64,000 bases of DNA from Vibrio sp. 10N.261.45.E2 (GCF_002875705.1 NZ_MCZZ01000109.1:1-64000), one strand, 5' to 3'; counted from the stretch's first letter, positions 1-9,842 are shown. Notes: generated from the sequence alone by a model not told the origin. Numbers and translations are program-made.

Positions 1-7
1 GTTTTAC

Positions 8-223
8 TTGACCACTACAACTAAGGTCATTGAGACAAAACCAGTCTTAAAAACAAAAAATTTAAAACACCACACCAACTGTGATACTTGCTACAAACTA
101 TTCAATATCGATTATCTAAGCCAAAAGACAACTTGTAGACTACTCATTGCTGAACCACTCTTTATGAAAGGTATGGATGTTCTCTCCGTAATAATTAGAG
201 AAAATGACAAGGAATTCGAATGA
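8..223 (+). CDS. possible hypothetical protein, perhaps the 3' end of a longer gene
   Basis: The reading frame is open to the left edge of the window, so this could be the C-terminal part of a gene that begins upstream. The only internal start that keeps most of it is a TTG at position 8. The product would be about 71 residues with four cysteines and no family that I recognise. Its stop overlaps the start of the downstream HAD phosphatase by four bases (ATGA), which is the only real argument that it is translated. Base composition is more AT-rich than that of its neighbour, so it may not be a gene. Confidence 0.3.
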   Translation: MTTTTKVIETKPVLKTKNLKHHTNCDTCYKLFNIDYLSQKTTCRLLIAEPLFMKGMDVLSVIIRENDKEFE

Positions 224-957
224 TTAAAATGCTGGTGTGTGACTTTGACGGTACGCTTGATGGGGGATCATCTCAGGGCGTTAACCAGTTGTTTGACTAC
301 CTCACAGAACAACCCGATATCCGCTTTATCATCGCAACAGGAAGAACATTACCTTCGATTAGAATGGGGCTGGCATCGGATAACTACCCGAAACCACATA
401 GCATTATCAGTGATGTGGGTACGAAAATTCATCATGTACATTCCCAAAAGCCAGACCATATTTGGCATAACCAATTGGAAGCTTCTTGGAACAAATCACA
501 GATAGAAGCGGCTCTCGCACCGCTTGACTTTATGGGTGAACGCTTTGAAAACCATCAAGGTGATTACAAGATTACTTTTGAAGGGAAGTTGTCTGAGCCT
601 CAACATGAATTGATCGAATCAAGATTGGAGTCGCGCGGATTGGATGTACACCTTACCTATTCCCACGATTGGTATTTGGACATCACACCAAAAGGCGTCA
701 ATAAAGCTACTGCGATTCATCACCTGCTCAAGCAGCATGATTTAAGCGTTGAAGAGGTGTGTGTCGCGGGCGATTCTGCGAACGACACATCCATGCTAAC
801 GATAGAAGGGGTAAATTCAATACTAGTCGCTAACCACTACCCTGAAGTGGCTCACCTTTCCGACAGAGACAATGTATATACCAGCACAGCAACGCACGCT
901 GAGGGTGTGTTAGAGGGGCTCAAATACTGGCAAAGGCGAGCGTCGAATATCCGATAA
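220..957 (+). CDS. HAD-IIB family hydrolase, sucrose-phosphate-phosphatase-like
   Basis: A 245-residue cytoplasmic HAD-superfamily phosphatase. Motif I (DFDGTL, residues 8-13) carries the nucleophile Asp and the general acid/base Asp. Motif II is the Thr of IATGRT near residue 40. The C-terminal GDSANDTSML near residue 180 is the Mg-binding motif IV. The layout matches the Cof/S6PP (sucrose-6F-phosphate phosphohydrolase) subfamily with a C2 cap, which dephosphorylates sugar phosphates. The true substrate cannot be read from sequence. A good ribosome site (AAGGA, about 209-213) precedes the ATG at 220. No sucrose or trehalose genes are next to it in this window, so the pathway is unknown. Confidence 0.8.
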   Translation: MIKMLVCDFDGTLDGGSSQGVNQLFDYLTEQPDIRFIIATGRTLPSIRMGLASDNYPKPHSIISDVGTKIHHVHSQKPDHIWHNQLEASWNKSQIEAALAPLDFMGERFENHQGDYKITFEGKLSEPQHELIESRLESRGLDVHLTYSHDWYLDITPKGVNKATAIHHLLKQHDLSVEEVCVAGDSANDTSMLTIEGVNSILVANHYPEVAHLSDRDNVYTSTATHAEGVLEGLKYWQRRASNIR

Positions 958-1006
958 ACACCAGTTCGCCATTTACATCAGATTCGAATCAAGCAGGCTT
1001 CCGGCT

Positions 1007-1219
1007 CTACTTCCAGCCTGGGAGCCAATTTTGATTATCAGTAAGTTCTCGCCAATTGATGTCTTCTTCTCGTTTAGTCATTACTGCCTCTATCATGCAG
1101 CGCACGACCTCCCCTTCATCAAATTCGACTTCTGTGACCATGAAGTGCTTTTCTTTCTTCACAGGGCTGACGGCTGTCCATTTACTACGAAATAACTTCT
1201 TTGGGTTGATCCGATTCAT
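1007..1219 (-). CDS. small Trp-rich conserved protein, TIGR02450 type
   Basis: A 70-residue basic protein beginning MNRINPKKLFRSKWTAV. It has the conserved early KLFRSKWTAV stretch, a central acidic strand and the C-terminal NWRELTDNQNWLPGWK with several Trp residues. This pattern is typical of the TIGR02450 family of unknown function. The frame is open further upstream to 1297, but the ATG at 1219 is chosen because an AAGAGAGAAG ribosome site lies just before it and family members begin here. It converges with the HAD gene. No biochemical role is established. Confidence 0.75.
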   Translation of the reverse strand: MNRINPKKLFRSKWTAVSPVKKEKHFMVTEVEFDEGEVVRCMIEAVMTKREEDINWRELTDNQNWLPGWK

Positions 1220-1305
1220 GGGCTTCTCTCTTGCTTTGACGTTGTTGATTATCATGAGTTGTCTACTCGACACAAAGTAATAGTCTTTCCATCGCAAAAA
1301 GGATC

Positions 1306-1334
1306 ATAAAAAAAGCCAGCGGTTAGACTGGCTT
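1306..1334 (-). terminator. intrinsic terminator of torYZ
   Basis: On the minus strand, arms AAGCCAG and CTGGCTT (1313-1334) with an 8-base loop are followed by a run of seven T. It sits about 30 bases after the torZ stop codon. Confidence 0.8.
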
Positions 1335-1362
1335 CGTTCGATTAGCTATTTCTCGTTAAAGA

Positions 1363-3810
1363 TTAGCCATTTTTAGGTGGATCAAATGCCGTTAGCTCTA
1401 ATACTGGACCTGTGTATTTTTCAATTTTCACAAGCGCAGAGTTCGCAGCACAACCATTTGCCAAACGAGAGGTCGGAATATCCAACGTAAGTACGTTACA
1501 GCCACCGTTTTTACATAGACCTGTCTCTTTATCTAAATCAGGCCAACCGCCTTCATGGATACATACAGCGCCCTGCTTGATGCCATCCGTCACTAATGCA
1601 CCAACAAGTACTTGTCCGCGATCGTTGTATGCGCGAACAAGATCACCCGTTTTGATGCCACGTGCTTTCGCGTCTTCTACGTTAATTGAGATAGGCTCAC
1701 GGTTACCAATCGCATACTCTTCGCGGATCTTCGCATAGTTGAACTGGCTGTGTAGACGGTGAGCGGCGTGCGCTGTCATCAGTTGCAGTTCATCACTTTT
1801 CGCTTTACCGAAGAACTCAGTAGGCTCAATCCATGTTGGGTGAGCTGGGCAATCTGCAAGCTTGTAGCCTTCGATGGTTTTAGAGAAGATCTCAATCTTA
1901 CCACTTGGCGTACCTAGCGGATTCATCACTGGATCCTTACGGAAGTCAGCATGACGAACAAATTGAGCCGCCTTCTTGTTGTACTTCATTTCGATAAGCT
2001 GGTTATCATCCCAGAACTTACCAAATTTAGGCATACGAACACGAGCAGATTTACCTGCTTTTTGTGCCGCATCGTAAAAGCCTTTCAACCATGCCATTTC
2101 GTCTTTGCCTTCGGTGAAGACATCACGGCCACCCGCTTTGATCATCTCAGACATGTCTGCAAATACATCGAAGTCATTACGCGCTTCACCTTGAGGTTCA
2201 ACCGCTTTCTTCATTGGCACTAGGTGTTGGTTACTGTAGTCACCCGTCATCGTCATATCATTACGTTCAAACGATGTAGTAATTGGCAGAACAATATCCG
2301 CGTGCTTAGCAGCAGCTGTCCAGTAGATCTCAGAAATAACCACTAGCTCAGGTTTTTGCCACGCTTTGATCAGGCGGTTGGTATCTTGGTGATGAGTAAA
2401 GTTACCACCGCCCGCCCACCAAATCATTTTCAGGTCAGGGAATGTCAGTTCATGGCCGTTATGCATGTATTTCTTGCCTGGATTTTCCAATGCTTCTGTA
2501 ATACGAGCAACAGGGAAGCTATTCACCGCGCCCGAAACTGCCCAGTCATTACCAGCAGAAGAACCGCCGCCGATTGAAGCTGAAATCGCTGGCAGTACAC
2601 CCGCATCACGAGTTGGGTTACCACCATTAGAGTAGTGATAAGACAGACCAAAACCACCACCAGGCAAGCCGATTTGACCTAGCATTGCCGCTAGCGTTAC
2701 TACCATCCAGTGACGTTGCTCACCGTATTGTTGGCGTTGAATACCCCAACCCGCCATCAGCATAGTGCGGTTTTGGCTAAAGATATCAGCTAGTAATTCA
2801 AGCTGTTTCGCAGGAACGCCGGTAATCGCTTCAGCCCAAGCTGGTGTCTTCTCAACACCGTCCTCTTTACCCATTAGGTACGCTTCAAATTTATCGTAGC
2901 CTGTCGTGTATTTGTTTAGGAACTCGACATCGTGCTTACCCTTTTTAACTAAAGAGTGCGCGATACCCATCATCATGGCGACGTCGGTCATTGGGCGCGG
3001 TGCAATCCACTGAACTGCGTCACCAAAGAAGTCGATAGTTTCAGAGCGCATTGGGTCGATAGCGATGATTGTCTTGCCAGACTTCTTAAGTTTGTGAAAG
3101 AACTCTAGGCCTGAACAGTCGGTTGAACTCCATGCAATCTTAAGCGTGTTCATTGGGTTCATACCCCACAACACAACAACGTCTGAGCTCTCTAGCACCA
3201 CAGGGTGAGTGGTTTGCTGTTCATAAACTTCGATAGATCCCATTACGTGCGGCATGATCACTTGAGCAGCACCAGTTGAGTAGTCACCTAAGTGACCTGA
3301 GTAACCACCAGCCAAGCTCATGTAACGTTGTAGTAGCGTTTGTGCTTTGTGCAATACACCACTTGAACGCCAACCGTAAGAACCCGCGAATACAGATTCA
3401 GGGCCACTCTCTTTACGGATACGCATGTGTTGTTCGTGGATCAGCTTATAAGCTTCATCCCAAGACACTCGAACGTATTCATCTGCGCCACGAGTTCCTG
3501 TTGGATCGGATGGGTTATCTAAGAAGCCTTTACGTACCATTGGGTATTTTATACGAGCTTTGGTATGAACCTGATCAGGACCTGTCGTTTGTAAACTATT
3601 TGGCACTGTTTGTGCGAGAGCATTCGTCGTTGAAACTAGCTTGCCATCTTTCACTTCACATAACATTGGCCCCATACGACCTGCTGTTAATATACCTTTA
3701 CCACGCTTATTCGCAGCCGATGCTGTCATTGGTGTCAATGATGTGAATGCCAGCGCACCAGCAGCCATGCTTGTTCCTTTGAGGAATCCGCGACGAGTAA
3801 TATCTGTCAT
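1363..3810 (-). CDS. torZ: trimethylamine-N-oxide reductase TorZ, molybdopterin enzyme
   Basis: An 815-residue periplasmic molybdoenzyme of the DMSO-reductase family that reduces TMAO (or other N- and S-oxides) as terminal electron acceptor. The N-terminus has a twin-arginine signal (RRGFLK, residues 6-11) followed by a hydrophobic stretch and an Ala-rich cleavage zone. The Mo-ligand serine lies in GDYSTGA (Ser178), the hallmark of the TMAO/DMSO/BSO reductase branch. Later segments include the [12 protein letters not shown] and GLPGGGFG motifs and a C-terminal molybdopterin-dinucleotide-binding domain. It lies 20 bases downstream of the pentaheme cytochrome gene torY, which should feed it electrons. 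It is paralogous to torA at 44110-46572. No torD chaperone gene is present in this window. Confidence 0.85.
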   Translation of the reverse strand: MTDITRRGFLKGTSMAAGALAFTSLTPMTASAANKRGKGILTAGRMGPMLCEVKDGKLVSTTNALAQTVPNSLQTTGPDQVHTKARIKYPMVRKGFLDNPSDPTGTRGADEYVRVSWDEAYKLIHEQHMRIRKESGPESVFAGSYGWRSSGVLHKAQTLLQRYMSLAGGYSGHLGDYSTGAAQVIMPHVMGSIEVYEQQTTHPVVLESSDVVVLWGMNPMNTLKIAWSSTDCSGLEFFHKLKKSGKTIIAIDPMRSETIDFFGDAVQWIAPRPMTDVAMMMGIAHSLVKKGKHDVEFLNKYTTGYDKFEAYLMGKEDGVEKTPAWAEAITGVPAKQLELLADIFSQNRTMLMAGWGIQRQQYGEQRHWMVVTLAAMLGQIGLPGGGFGLSYHYSNGGNPTRDAGVLPAISASIGGGSSAGNDWAVSGAVNSFPVARITEALENPGKKYMHNGHELTFPDLKMIWWAGGGNFTHHQDTNRLIKAWQKPELVVISEIYWTAAAKHADIVLPITTSFERNDMTMTGDYSNQHLVPMKKAVEPQGEARNDFDVFADMSEMIKAGGRDVFTEGKDEMAWLKGFYDAAQKAGKSARVRMPKFGKFWDDNQLIEMKYNKKAAQFVRHADFRKDPVMNPLGTPSGKIEIFSKTIEGYKLADCPAHPTWIEPTEFFGKAKSDELQLMTAHAAHRLHSQFNYAKIREEYAIGNREPISINVEDAKARGIKTGDLVRAYNDRGQVLVGALVTDGIKQGAVCIHEGGWPDLDKETGLCKNGGCNVLTLDIPTSRLANGCAANSALVKIEKYTGPVLELTAFDPPKNG

Positions 3811-3830
3811 AATTATTTCCCTTTTGTTTC

Positions 3831-4925
3831 TTAGTGGCCAGCCACATCTTTTGCGTGGTTCTGGAAGTATTTAGTAAGAAGTTCTAAATCTTGGTCTGAA
3901 ATGTCAGTTCTTTCGCCCATGCCTTTCGCAACGGGACCCCAAGCATTAACGGTGAAGTGGTTCGCGCCAATTTTTGCGTGGCATGTCGAGCAGTAAACGT
4001 TGTCGAGTTCTTCAGCGTAATCCCAGATTGGCTCGAGTGAATCCAGTACAGGCGCATCAACGTTCGCGGTTAGCACCGCCGTTCGCCATTCATTGCCGTA
4101 CGCATCCGTTTTAAAATCACCAACTTCAAGGCTCTGTTGCCCTTGGTCTGTCAGCATCGCAACGATTGAGCGTTGACCTTCGCCGTAGTAAAGCACCTGT
4201 TCTGCACCCTTCATTTGGTAAGCATGCAACTCGATTTTGCGCTCAGTACCTTCAACACTTTTCACATCTAGGCGTGCCGTTGGATTGATAGTGCCAAGGT
4301 CACCAATACTGATGGTTTCTGCTGAGTAAACGACTTTCGCATTCGGGTCTGTTTTCTCAGTGAATGCCATCAAGTTGTCGAAAGCTTCGCTGTCCATTTC
4401 TGGCTCAGGAGCAAAATGAGCAACACCTTTGTGGCAGTCGATACAAGTCTGATTATTCTCTTGCCCGTATTCATGCATTTTCGCCGCATCTTCAGATTGC
4501 TCGTAGCTATCCATCGCGTCGAAAGTATGGCAAGAACGACAAGTAGCAGAATCACTTTCACGCAGTTGAGCCCAAACGGTTTCGGCCATCGCCATACGGT
4601 GCTCTTCGTATTTGTCTTCGGTATCAATTTTGCCAGTCACAAACTCGTGATAAATGTCTTTAGATGCACGAATCTTGGTGATTACGTAGTCAATTGGATC
4701 GGAAGGAATATGACAGTCAGAACACTCAGCTCGAATGCCTTTTGCATTGCTGAAGTGGATTGAACCTTCATATTCTTCATACGGAATTTGCATAGTGTGG
4801 CAAGAAGTACAGAACTCAGTACTCGATGTGTAGTGCATAACGGCTGCAGTACCGCCCAGCGTTAGCCAGCCGATACCTATACCAACAGCAGCAATAAGAG
4901 CGATATATCGTTTTTTAATAGACAT
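3831..4925 (-). CDS. torY: pentaheme c-type cytochrome TorY (NapC/NirT family)
   Basis: A 364-residue membrane-anchored cytochrome that passes electrons from menaquinol to the periplasmic TMAO reductase. An N-terminal transmembrane anchor (about residues 7-28) is followed by four closely spaced CxxCH heme sites beginning at Cys39, Cys68, Cys129 and Cys161. A fifth site at Cys312 lies in a distinct C-terminal domain. That 4+1 arrangement is the TorC/TorY signature and distinguishes it from tetraheme NapC. It is the first gene of a two-gene operon with torZ, 20 bases apart. A related pentaheme gene, torC, occurs at 46597-47778. Confidence 0.85.
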   Translation of the reverse strand: MSIKKRYIALIAAVGIGIGWLTLGGTAAVMHYTSSTEFCTSCHTMQIPYEEYEGSIHFSNAKGIRAECSDCHIPSDPIDYVITKIRASKDIYHEFVTGKIDTEDKYEEHRMAMAETVWAQLRESDSATCRSCHTFDAMDSYEQSEDAAKMHEYGQENNQTCIDCHKGVAHFAPEPEMDSEAFDNLMAFTEKTDPNAKVVYSAETISIGDLGTINPTARLDVKSVEGTERKIELHAYQMKGAEQVLYYGEGQRSIVAMLTDQGQQSLEVGDFKTDAYGNEWRTAVLTANVDAPVLDSLEPIWDYAEELDNVYCSTCHAKIGANHFTVNAWGPVAKGMGERTDISDQDLELLTKYFQNHAKDVAGH

Positions 4926-5241
4926 ATTTAGAAATCATCTTCAACAATTAGTAACAATTGCGATCAGAATAATACTTTAGGGTTAGCCACTATTGATTCA
5001 CGTCATAAATTGTCTTTATTGATAATAAAGAAAGCGAGCAATGAGACCTAAATACAAATCACTTATAACCATGACTTCGCAACCATTCTGTTTATATTCA
5101 CAAAACAAATAAGGTCGCTTTAATTTATAAAATTCATCTAAAAATAACGGCGTACTTCCCCATTAAAAAACGCACTAGAATCAAGATCAGGAGTAGCGAG
5201 CACATATACAATGTTTGCAAATTTACGGTACTGAAATAAAA
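4926..5241. promoter_or_regulatory. divergent control region between torY and the NifW-like gene
   Basis: A 316-base AT-rich gap. It holds a perfect inverted repeat TCTTTATT-GAT-AATAAAGA (5013-5031), which looks like an operator. It also holds CTGTTTATAT (5088-5097), which differs by one base from the E. coli TorR box CTGTTCATAT. No perfect FNR box was found. Which start sites these control is inference. Confidence 0.4.
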
Positions 5242-5517
5242 ATGAACCAGACAGAATTCCAGCAAAAAATAGCGAGTTTCACCTCGATTGAACAAGCGCT
5301 TGATTACTTCGAAATTGGGTTTGATAGCAAGTTCATCGAGCAAAACAGAATAGAGCTTGTGAAACGCTTTAATGGTTATCTGATCCTGTCAAAACCCGAT
5401 GATTGGTTCTCTGGAAGAAGAGCGCTGAAAAACGCTTATTGTAAGGTTCAACGCAGCAAGTTAGATCGCCACACTCGTTCGGCCTGTCGTGGGTGTACCA
5501 CTTGCCAGCGCCGATAG
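5242..5517 (+). CDS. NifW-like small protein with a C-terminal CxxCxxC
   Basis: A 91-residue protein. Its core (ALDYFEIGFD..FIEQNRIELVKRFNGYL, then an AxxxLxxAY-like stretch) resembles the NifW (nitrogenase-stabilising) family, whose members are small and helical. The last ten residues carry Cys82, Cys85 and Cys88, giving CxxCxxC, which I do not associate with classical NifW and which could bind metal. An upstream in-frame TTG at 5215 exists, but the ATG at 5242 fits better; neither has a strong ribosome site. No nif genes are visible, so a role in nitrogenase protection is unlikely. It lies divergent from torYZ. The family call is by eye. Confidence 0.6.
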   Translation: MNQTEFQQKIASFTSIEQALDYFEIGFDSKFIEQNRIELVKRFNGYLILSKPDDWFSGRRALKNAYCKVQRSKLDRHTRSACRGCTTCQRR

Positions 5518-5655
5518 TTAGAAAGTTGGTTGTTCAAAAATAGAGAACTAAAAAGTAGATAGTTGAAATAACATCTCATTACGATTTAGTTAGTGGTTTG
5601 CTCGAAAAAAAGTGTGCTAGTCTTACGACAACTCAACCACGAGATAAAAACTACA

Positions 5656-6780
5656 ATGAAAATTTTCAGCAATTTCGAAAGCGGCAACATTCACGTCGTT
5701 TCAGCAGATTCACCACAAAACATTCAACTGACTATCCCTGCAGACAACCAAACTGAAATCTCTCAGTGGTTCCATTTCCGTTTAGAGAGTGAAGCGCAAC
5801 AAGCACACCACTTTGAAATCGGTCAACTGGCAACATCGGCTTATCCTGAAGGCTGGAAAGATTACGATGTGGTTGCATCGTACGACCGTGAAGAGTGGTT
5901 CCGTATCCCATCTCAGTTCGATGGCGACACACTAAGCTTCGACATTATTCCAGAGCACGATTCAATGTACTTCGCGTACTTCGCACCTTACTCGTACGAT
6001 CGTCACCAAGATCTTCTGCACAGCGCGCAAACACACCCGGCTTGTAAGCTTGAAACACTGGGCCACACGCTAGACAACAACGACATCACTTTGCTAACCA
6101 TTGGTGAGCCAAGTGAAGAGAAGAAAAACATCTGGGTTATTGGTCGCCAACACCCTGGCGAGACTATGGCTGAATGGTTGATCGAAGGTCTACTTCAACG
6201 CCTGCTTGATGAAACAGACACGGTAGGTCGTTCACTGCTAGACAGCGTTGTGTTCCGCGTTGTTCCTAACATGAACCCAGATGGTAGCATCCGCGGTCAC
6301 TTACGTACTAACGCGATTGGCGTTAACCTGAACCGTGAATGGCAATCGCCTTCTATGGAACGTAGCCCAGAAGTATTCCTTGTTCGTGAGCGCATGCTAG
6401 AAACGGGCGTAGACCTGTGTTTAGACATTCACGGCGACGAAGCGATTCCATATAACTTTGTGGCAGGTAGCGAAGGCACGCCTTCATACAACGAGCGCAT
6501 TACTAAACTAGAGAATCACTTCAAGCAAGCACTACTGACGATCACGCCAGAGTTCCAAGATGAGTTTGGCTACGATAAAGACGAGCCGGGCAAAGCTAAC
6601 ATGACGGTTGGCACAAACTGGATTGGTGAGCAGTTTAAGTGTTTAGCTTACACCGTCGAGATGCCATTTAAAGATCACATCAGCCACGCTGACGAACTTT
6701 ACGGTTGGTCGCCAGAGCGCAGTATAGCGTTTGGTCATGACATGCTAGCCGCAGTTTGGGCAACTGTAGACGAGCTATAG
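5656..6780 (+). CDS. M14-family zinc carboxypeptidase, cytosolic type
   Basis: A 374-residue cytoplasmic metallocarboxypeptidase-like protein. The N-terminal 120 residues form the beta-sandwich domain seen in cytosolic carboxypeptidase (CCP/Nna1-like) members. The catalytic domain shows the first Zn ligands in RQHPGE, the substrate-binding NLNRE(W), and the third ligand in DIHGDE. A late TVEMPF probably holds the catalytic Glu. There is no signal peptide. The ATG at 5656 is chosen over an upstream in-frame GTG because the upstream residues are not family-like. The physiological peptide substrate is unknown. A strong bidirectional hairpin follows the gene. Confidence 0.8.
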   Translation: MKIFSNFESGNIHVVSADSPQNIQLTIPADNQTEISQWFHFRLESEAQQAHHFEIGQLATSAYPEGWKDYDVVASYDREEWFRIPSQFDGDTLSFDIIPEHDSMYFAYFAPYSYDRHQDLLHSAQTHPACKLETLGHTLDNNDITLLTIGEPSEEKKNIWVIGRQHPGETMAEWLIEGLLQRLLDETDTVGRSLLDSVVFRVVPNMNPDGSIRGHLRTNAIGVNLNREWQSPSMERSPEVFLVRERMLETGVDLCLDIHGDEAIPYNFVAGSEGTPSYNERITKLENHFKQALLTITPEFQDEFGYDKDEPGKANMTVGTNWIGEQFKCLAYTVEMPFKDHISHADELYGWSPERSIAFGHDMLAAVWATVDEL

Positions 6781-6826
6781 GGTCACTAAGCTCTTTAGTT
6801 TGCCTCTGTATCTAGTTAGATATAAC

Positions 6827-6860
6827 AAAGCCCAGCACTTGTGAAGTGCTGGGCTTTTTA
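6827..6860. terminator. bidirectional intrinsic terminator
   Basis: Perfect 14-base arms AAAGCCCAGCACTT and AAGTGCTGGGCTTT (6827-6840, 6844-6857) with a GTG loop and T-rich flanks on both strands. It serves the M14 peptidase gene on the plus strand and probably the PilZ gene on the minus strand. Confidence 0.9.
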
Positions 6861-6906
6861 ATGTTTGCTCAGAATTAACGATTCAGATATCTAATTTTAG
6901 ACGCTT

Positions 6907-7263
6907 TTAAGCCACTCTCAGGCTTGCAAAAAATACCGGGTATCTTTGCCTAATATGCCTTTGTTCAGACACCATATCTTTGAAACTTGGGCCTTGTGAT
7001 AACTGAACGATCACTTCATCGCCCTCTTGTCTCAATACTGCACCACTAATGTCGATACTGTTGTTGTCATGCAACCTCAAGGTGCCAGCCATTGAAAAGC
7101 CACGATAAACCGGAATGATATTACGCATCATCAGGCGTACACCTTTTTCAGAAACTTCGCTGACATGAAAAAGCTCATCCTTAATTCGCATCACCGGACG
7201 TGCCTTTTGAGGGTACTTTAAGCGGTAATATTTGCGTTTTTGGGTGAATGAATCTTCACGCAT
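6907..7263 (-). CDS. PilZ domain protein, likely c-di-GMP receptor
   Basis: A 118-residue single-domain protein. The N-terminal RKYYRLKYP contains the RxxxR arginine pair that grips cyclic di-GMP. The second motif, normally (D/N)xSxxG, appears here as EVSEKG, so the first acidic position is Glu rather than Asp or Asn. The remainder is the expected six-strand beta-barrel with a short basic C-terminal tail. The likely role is a c-di-GMP-responsive adaptor for motility or biofilm; whether it binds the nucleotide with the altered motif is not known. It is monocistronic and read toward the 6827-6860 hairpin. Confidence 0.8.
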   Translation of the reverse strand: MREDSFTQKRKYYRLKYPQKARPVMRIKDELFHVSEVSEKGVRLMMRNIIPVYRGFSMAGTLRLHDNNSIDISGAVLRQEGDEVIVQLSQGPSFKDMVSEQRHIRQRYPVFFASLRVA

Positions 7264-7514
7264 TAGTGACTCCCTGTCTCTATTATTCGGTCAAGCAATA
7301 GACTTTAGCTTCAATTGGTTTTAAATAAACACATTCACCAAATTGATAGCTGATTATTATATCGACTTTCAGAGCTAATGCTTTAGAGATTTATACAGAG
7401 AAACAGGAATTGCTCAGCATTCAGTAAAAAATGAGAACTAAGTCGGAAATGATATCTGAGACGGCAATAAAACCTGAACCGATAGCCAAACACCCAATTC
7501 TTCGTGTGGTTACC

Positions 7515-8141
7515 CTAAAGCTGAAACAACGCCAACTGAATGCTGAAGCCCACAAATAGAATTCCACAAACAATGTTCATCATTTGCGAGGTACGCTTTT
7601 GAACCAACAAGCGCTTAAACGTATCCGCCATTAAGATCACAACCAAGAACCACATCGAAACAACCATCGCCTGAATTCCACCAAGCATGAGACTGTCTGT
7701 CACAATCGCATCTGTTGAAACAAATTGAGGAAATATAGAAAGATAAAACAGGACGATTTTAGGATTCAGTAGATTTGTGAGGAGCCCTTTGAAAAATTGG
7801 CTATAAAGCTTACTTTCCGATGCACTGACCACAGAAATTACGCCCTCTTGAGCGCGCAGTGCTGCACGGAAATGATTGTATCCAAGCCAGACAAGATACA
7901 AAACCCCTGCCCACTTTAGCCCTTCAAAAGCCATTGGAGTGTTCGACAGTAACAAACTTATGCCGTTGGCCGAGATAAAGGCATGAAAAAAGAAACCACA
8001 TGACACGCCCAACACGTTCACAAATGCGAACAGCTTTCTTTGAGTTAAGGCCGTGCTTAATACCAACAAAGCATTAGGGCCCGGTATAATGGCAATAAAA
8101 AACACGATAACAATAAACAGCCAGATACTGTCCCAACTCAT
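7515..8141 (-). CDS. LysE/RhtB family amino-acid exporter
   Basis: A 208-residue inner-membrane protein with about six hydrophobic segments. It carries the family signature PGPNALLVL (about residues 21-29) followed by a Gly-rich stretch, and a central LLTNLLNPKIVLFYLSIFPQF block, both standard for the LysE/RhtB translocators. These proteins export amino acids or homoserine lactones using the proton gradient; the actual substrate cannot be predicted. The gene is monocistronic and divergent from the helicase gene. The ATG at 8141 gives a normal length for the family. Confidence 0.85.
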   Translation of the reverse strand: MSWDSIWLFIVIVFFIAIIPGPNALLVLSTALTQRKLFAFVNVLGVSCGFFFHAFISANGISLLLSNTPMAFEGLKWAGVLYLVWLGYNHFRAALRAQEGVISVVSASESKLYSQFFKGLLTNLLNPKIVLFYLSIFPQFVSTDAIVTDSLMLGGIQAMVVSMWFLVVILMADTFKRLLVQKRTSQMMNIVCGILFVGFSIQLALFQL

Positions 8142-8350
8142 TTCGATCTCATTTCATGAACATTTTTAGGACGGACATTGTACGTCCATTCGATAGCATT
8201 ACAATATGCTAAACGCTTAATTAACTCGCATAGAGATCGTCACAAAATAACGCGTATAATGAACGTGTTTATCGTGTAACGTACAAAACTGATTCTCTAA
8301 CATTTACAGCCCTGTTAGACTCCACCTCCCTTTTGATACTTGGTTCATTT

Positions 8351-9589
8351 ATGTCATTTGATAACCTAACCCTTAATGCTAAAACCGTCTCCGCGCTCCC
8401 ATCTCAATTCAATAAGCCGACAGAGATACAACAAGCAGTAATCCCTACAATTATTACGGGGAAAGATGTGCTTGCATTAGCTCAAACGGGTAGCGGTAAA
8501 ACATTGGCCTTCGGCTTACCACTGCTGAACAACATCAATCATGATGTAAATGAACTGCAAGCACTGATCATAATCCCAACGCGTGAACTCGCATCTCAAG
8601 TGACGAAATCTTTAGAGCCTATCGCGACAGCGCTCGATATCAAACTCGTAACTTTAACGGGCGGCGTGAATACCGATGATCAACAGCAACGATTATCCAT
8701 TAAGCCGCAATTAGCCATCGCTACACCAGGCCGCCTACTCGCGTTAATCAAAAGCGGTGAACTGGATGTAACTCAGTGTCAGTCATTGGTTCTTGATGAA
8801 GCCGATCGCCTGATCGACATGGGATTTTGGCCAGATATTCAAGCGATTACCGCTGCACTGCCAGCGAAACGACAATCACTACTATTCTCAGCAACACTTC
8901 CGTCGGAATTGGTAGGTCAAGCTGAAGAGCTTCTTTCAAATCCAGTTAAAGTCACGACACACCAAGAAAACAGCGTGGTCGCGACTATTGAAGAAACTCT
9001 GTACTTAGTGAACAAAGGCAGTAAAGCTCAAGCGCTCATCGCCCTACTCAATCAACACACATGGCCGCAAGTGTTGGTATTTATTGGCGCAAAAGACAAT
9101 GCCGATGCATTAACCAAGCGATTGAATAAAGCCAAAATCAGTGTGAGTGCGTTACATGGAAATAAGAGCCAAGAAGAACGAGATCAGGCATTAGAAAGTT
9201 TCAAAAGTGGCGAGACTCGCGTGCTTATCGCGACAGACGTTATGGCTCGAGGTATCCATATTGATCAGTTACCTATCGTGATTAACTTCGAATTGCCATC
9301 TCACGCAGCAACTTACGTACACCGCGTTGGTCGTACAGCAAGAGCAGGAAGCACTGGCTGCGCGATCTCTCTGGTTAGCCACAGTGAAACTGACTATCTC
9401 AACGCGATTCGCACTCTGACCAATAAGCCGTTAGCACTGCTACCATTAGAAGGTTTTCCTGTTACAGACAAACCTGCATCTGAAGCAACAGCTCGCAAGC
9501 GTCCACCTAAAGACAAAATGGCGAATCGAAGAACAGCCAAAAAGAAGAGCATTAAGCAATTTAAAAGCAAATCAAATAGCTCAAAGTAA
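8351..9589 (+). CDS. DEAD-box ATP-dependent RNA helicase
   Basis: A 412-residue RNA helicase with all core motifs in order: Q motif (FNKPTEIQQ), motif I AQTGSGKT, Ia PTRELA, GG, Ib TPGR, II DEAD, III SAT, V ATDVMARG and VI HRVGRTARAG. A short Lys/Arg-rich tail (about 45 residues, ending KSNSSK) probably helps RNA binding. It unwinds RNA duplexes with ATP in the cytoplasm; closest in organisation to RhlE-type accessory helicases of ribosome assembly or cold adaptation, but the ortholog is not certain. The ATG at 8351 is chosen over an in-frame TTG at 8333 since MSFDNLTL is the normal start. Confidence 0.9.
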   Translation: MSFDNLTLNAKTVSALPSQFNKPTEIQQAVIPTIITGKDVLALAQTGSGKTLAFGLPLLNNINHDVNELQALIIIPTRELASQVTKSLEPIATALDIKLVTLTGGVNTDDQQQRLSIKPQLAIATPGRLLALIKSGELDVTQCQSLVLDEADRLIDMGFWPDIQAITAALPAKRQSLLFSATLPSELVGQAEELLSNPVKVTTHQENSVVATIEETLYLVNKGSKAQALIALLNQHTWPQVLVFIGAKDNADALTKRLNKAKISVSALHGNKSQEERDQALESFKSGETRVLIATDVMARGIHIDQLPIVINFELPSHAATYVHRVGRTARAGSTGCAISLVSHSETDYLNAIRTLTNKPLALLPLEGFPVTDKPASEATARKRPPKDKMANRRTAKKKSIKQFKSKSNSSK

Positions 9590-9620
9590 CCAGAAATAGC
9601 TCTAAGCAACCAGAAATAGA
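9577..9620 (+). repeat. imperfect 20-base tandem duplication across the helicase stop
   Basis: ATAGCTCAAAGTAACCAGAA (9577-9596) is followed directly by ATAGCTCTAAGCAACCAGAA (9597-9616), differing at two positions. The helicase stop codon lies inside the first copy. Probably replication slippage. Confidence 0.7.
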
Positions 9621-9626
9621 ATAATT

Positions 9627-9652
9627 AGCTCAGTTTATACTGGGCTTTTTTA
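9627..9652 (+). terminator. intrinsic terminator after the helicase gene
   Basis: Stem AGCTCAGT / ACTGGGCT (one G-T pair) with a TTAT loop followed by six T. Confidence 0.75.
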
Positions 9653-9842
9653 TATGCAACAAAACAGAAATTAGCACCCAAAAACTCCCCTAACGTTGCC
9701 AACTTAAATGACACTTTTGTGAATTATGATGCCAACGTATTGATTCTTGGTTGCTCAAAAAAAATACTCTTAAATCACGTTGACGCCCCTATATCTGGCA
9801 ACTAGATTTTTCTATTAGTGTCTACAACAGGAGGTCATTGAA

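Noticed and set aside
3276-3746. 156-residue plus-strand frame inside torZ
   Set aside because: It lies wholly antisense to the conserved torZ coding sequence, has no ribosome site and no family-like sequence; it is a shadow of torZ codon use.
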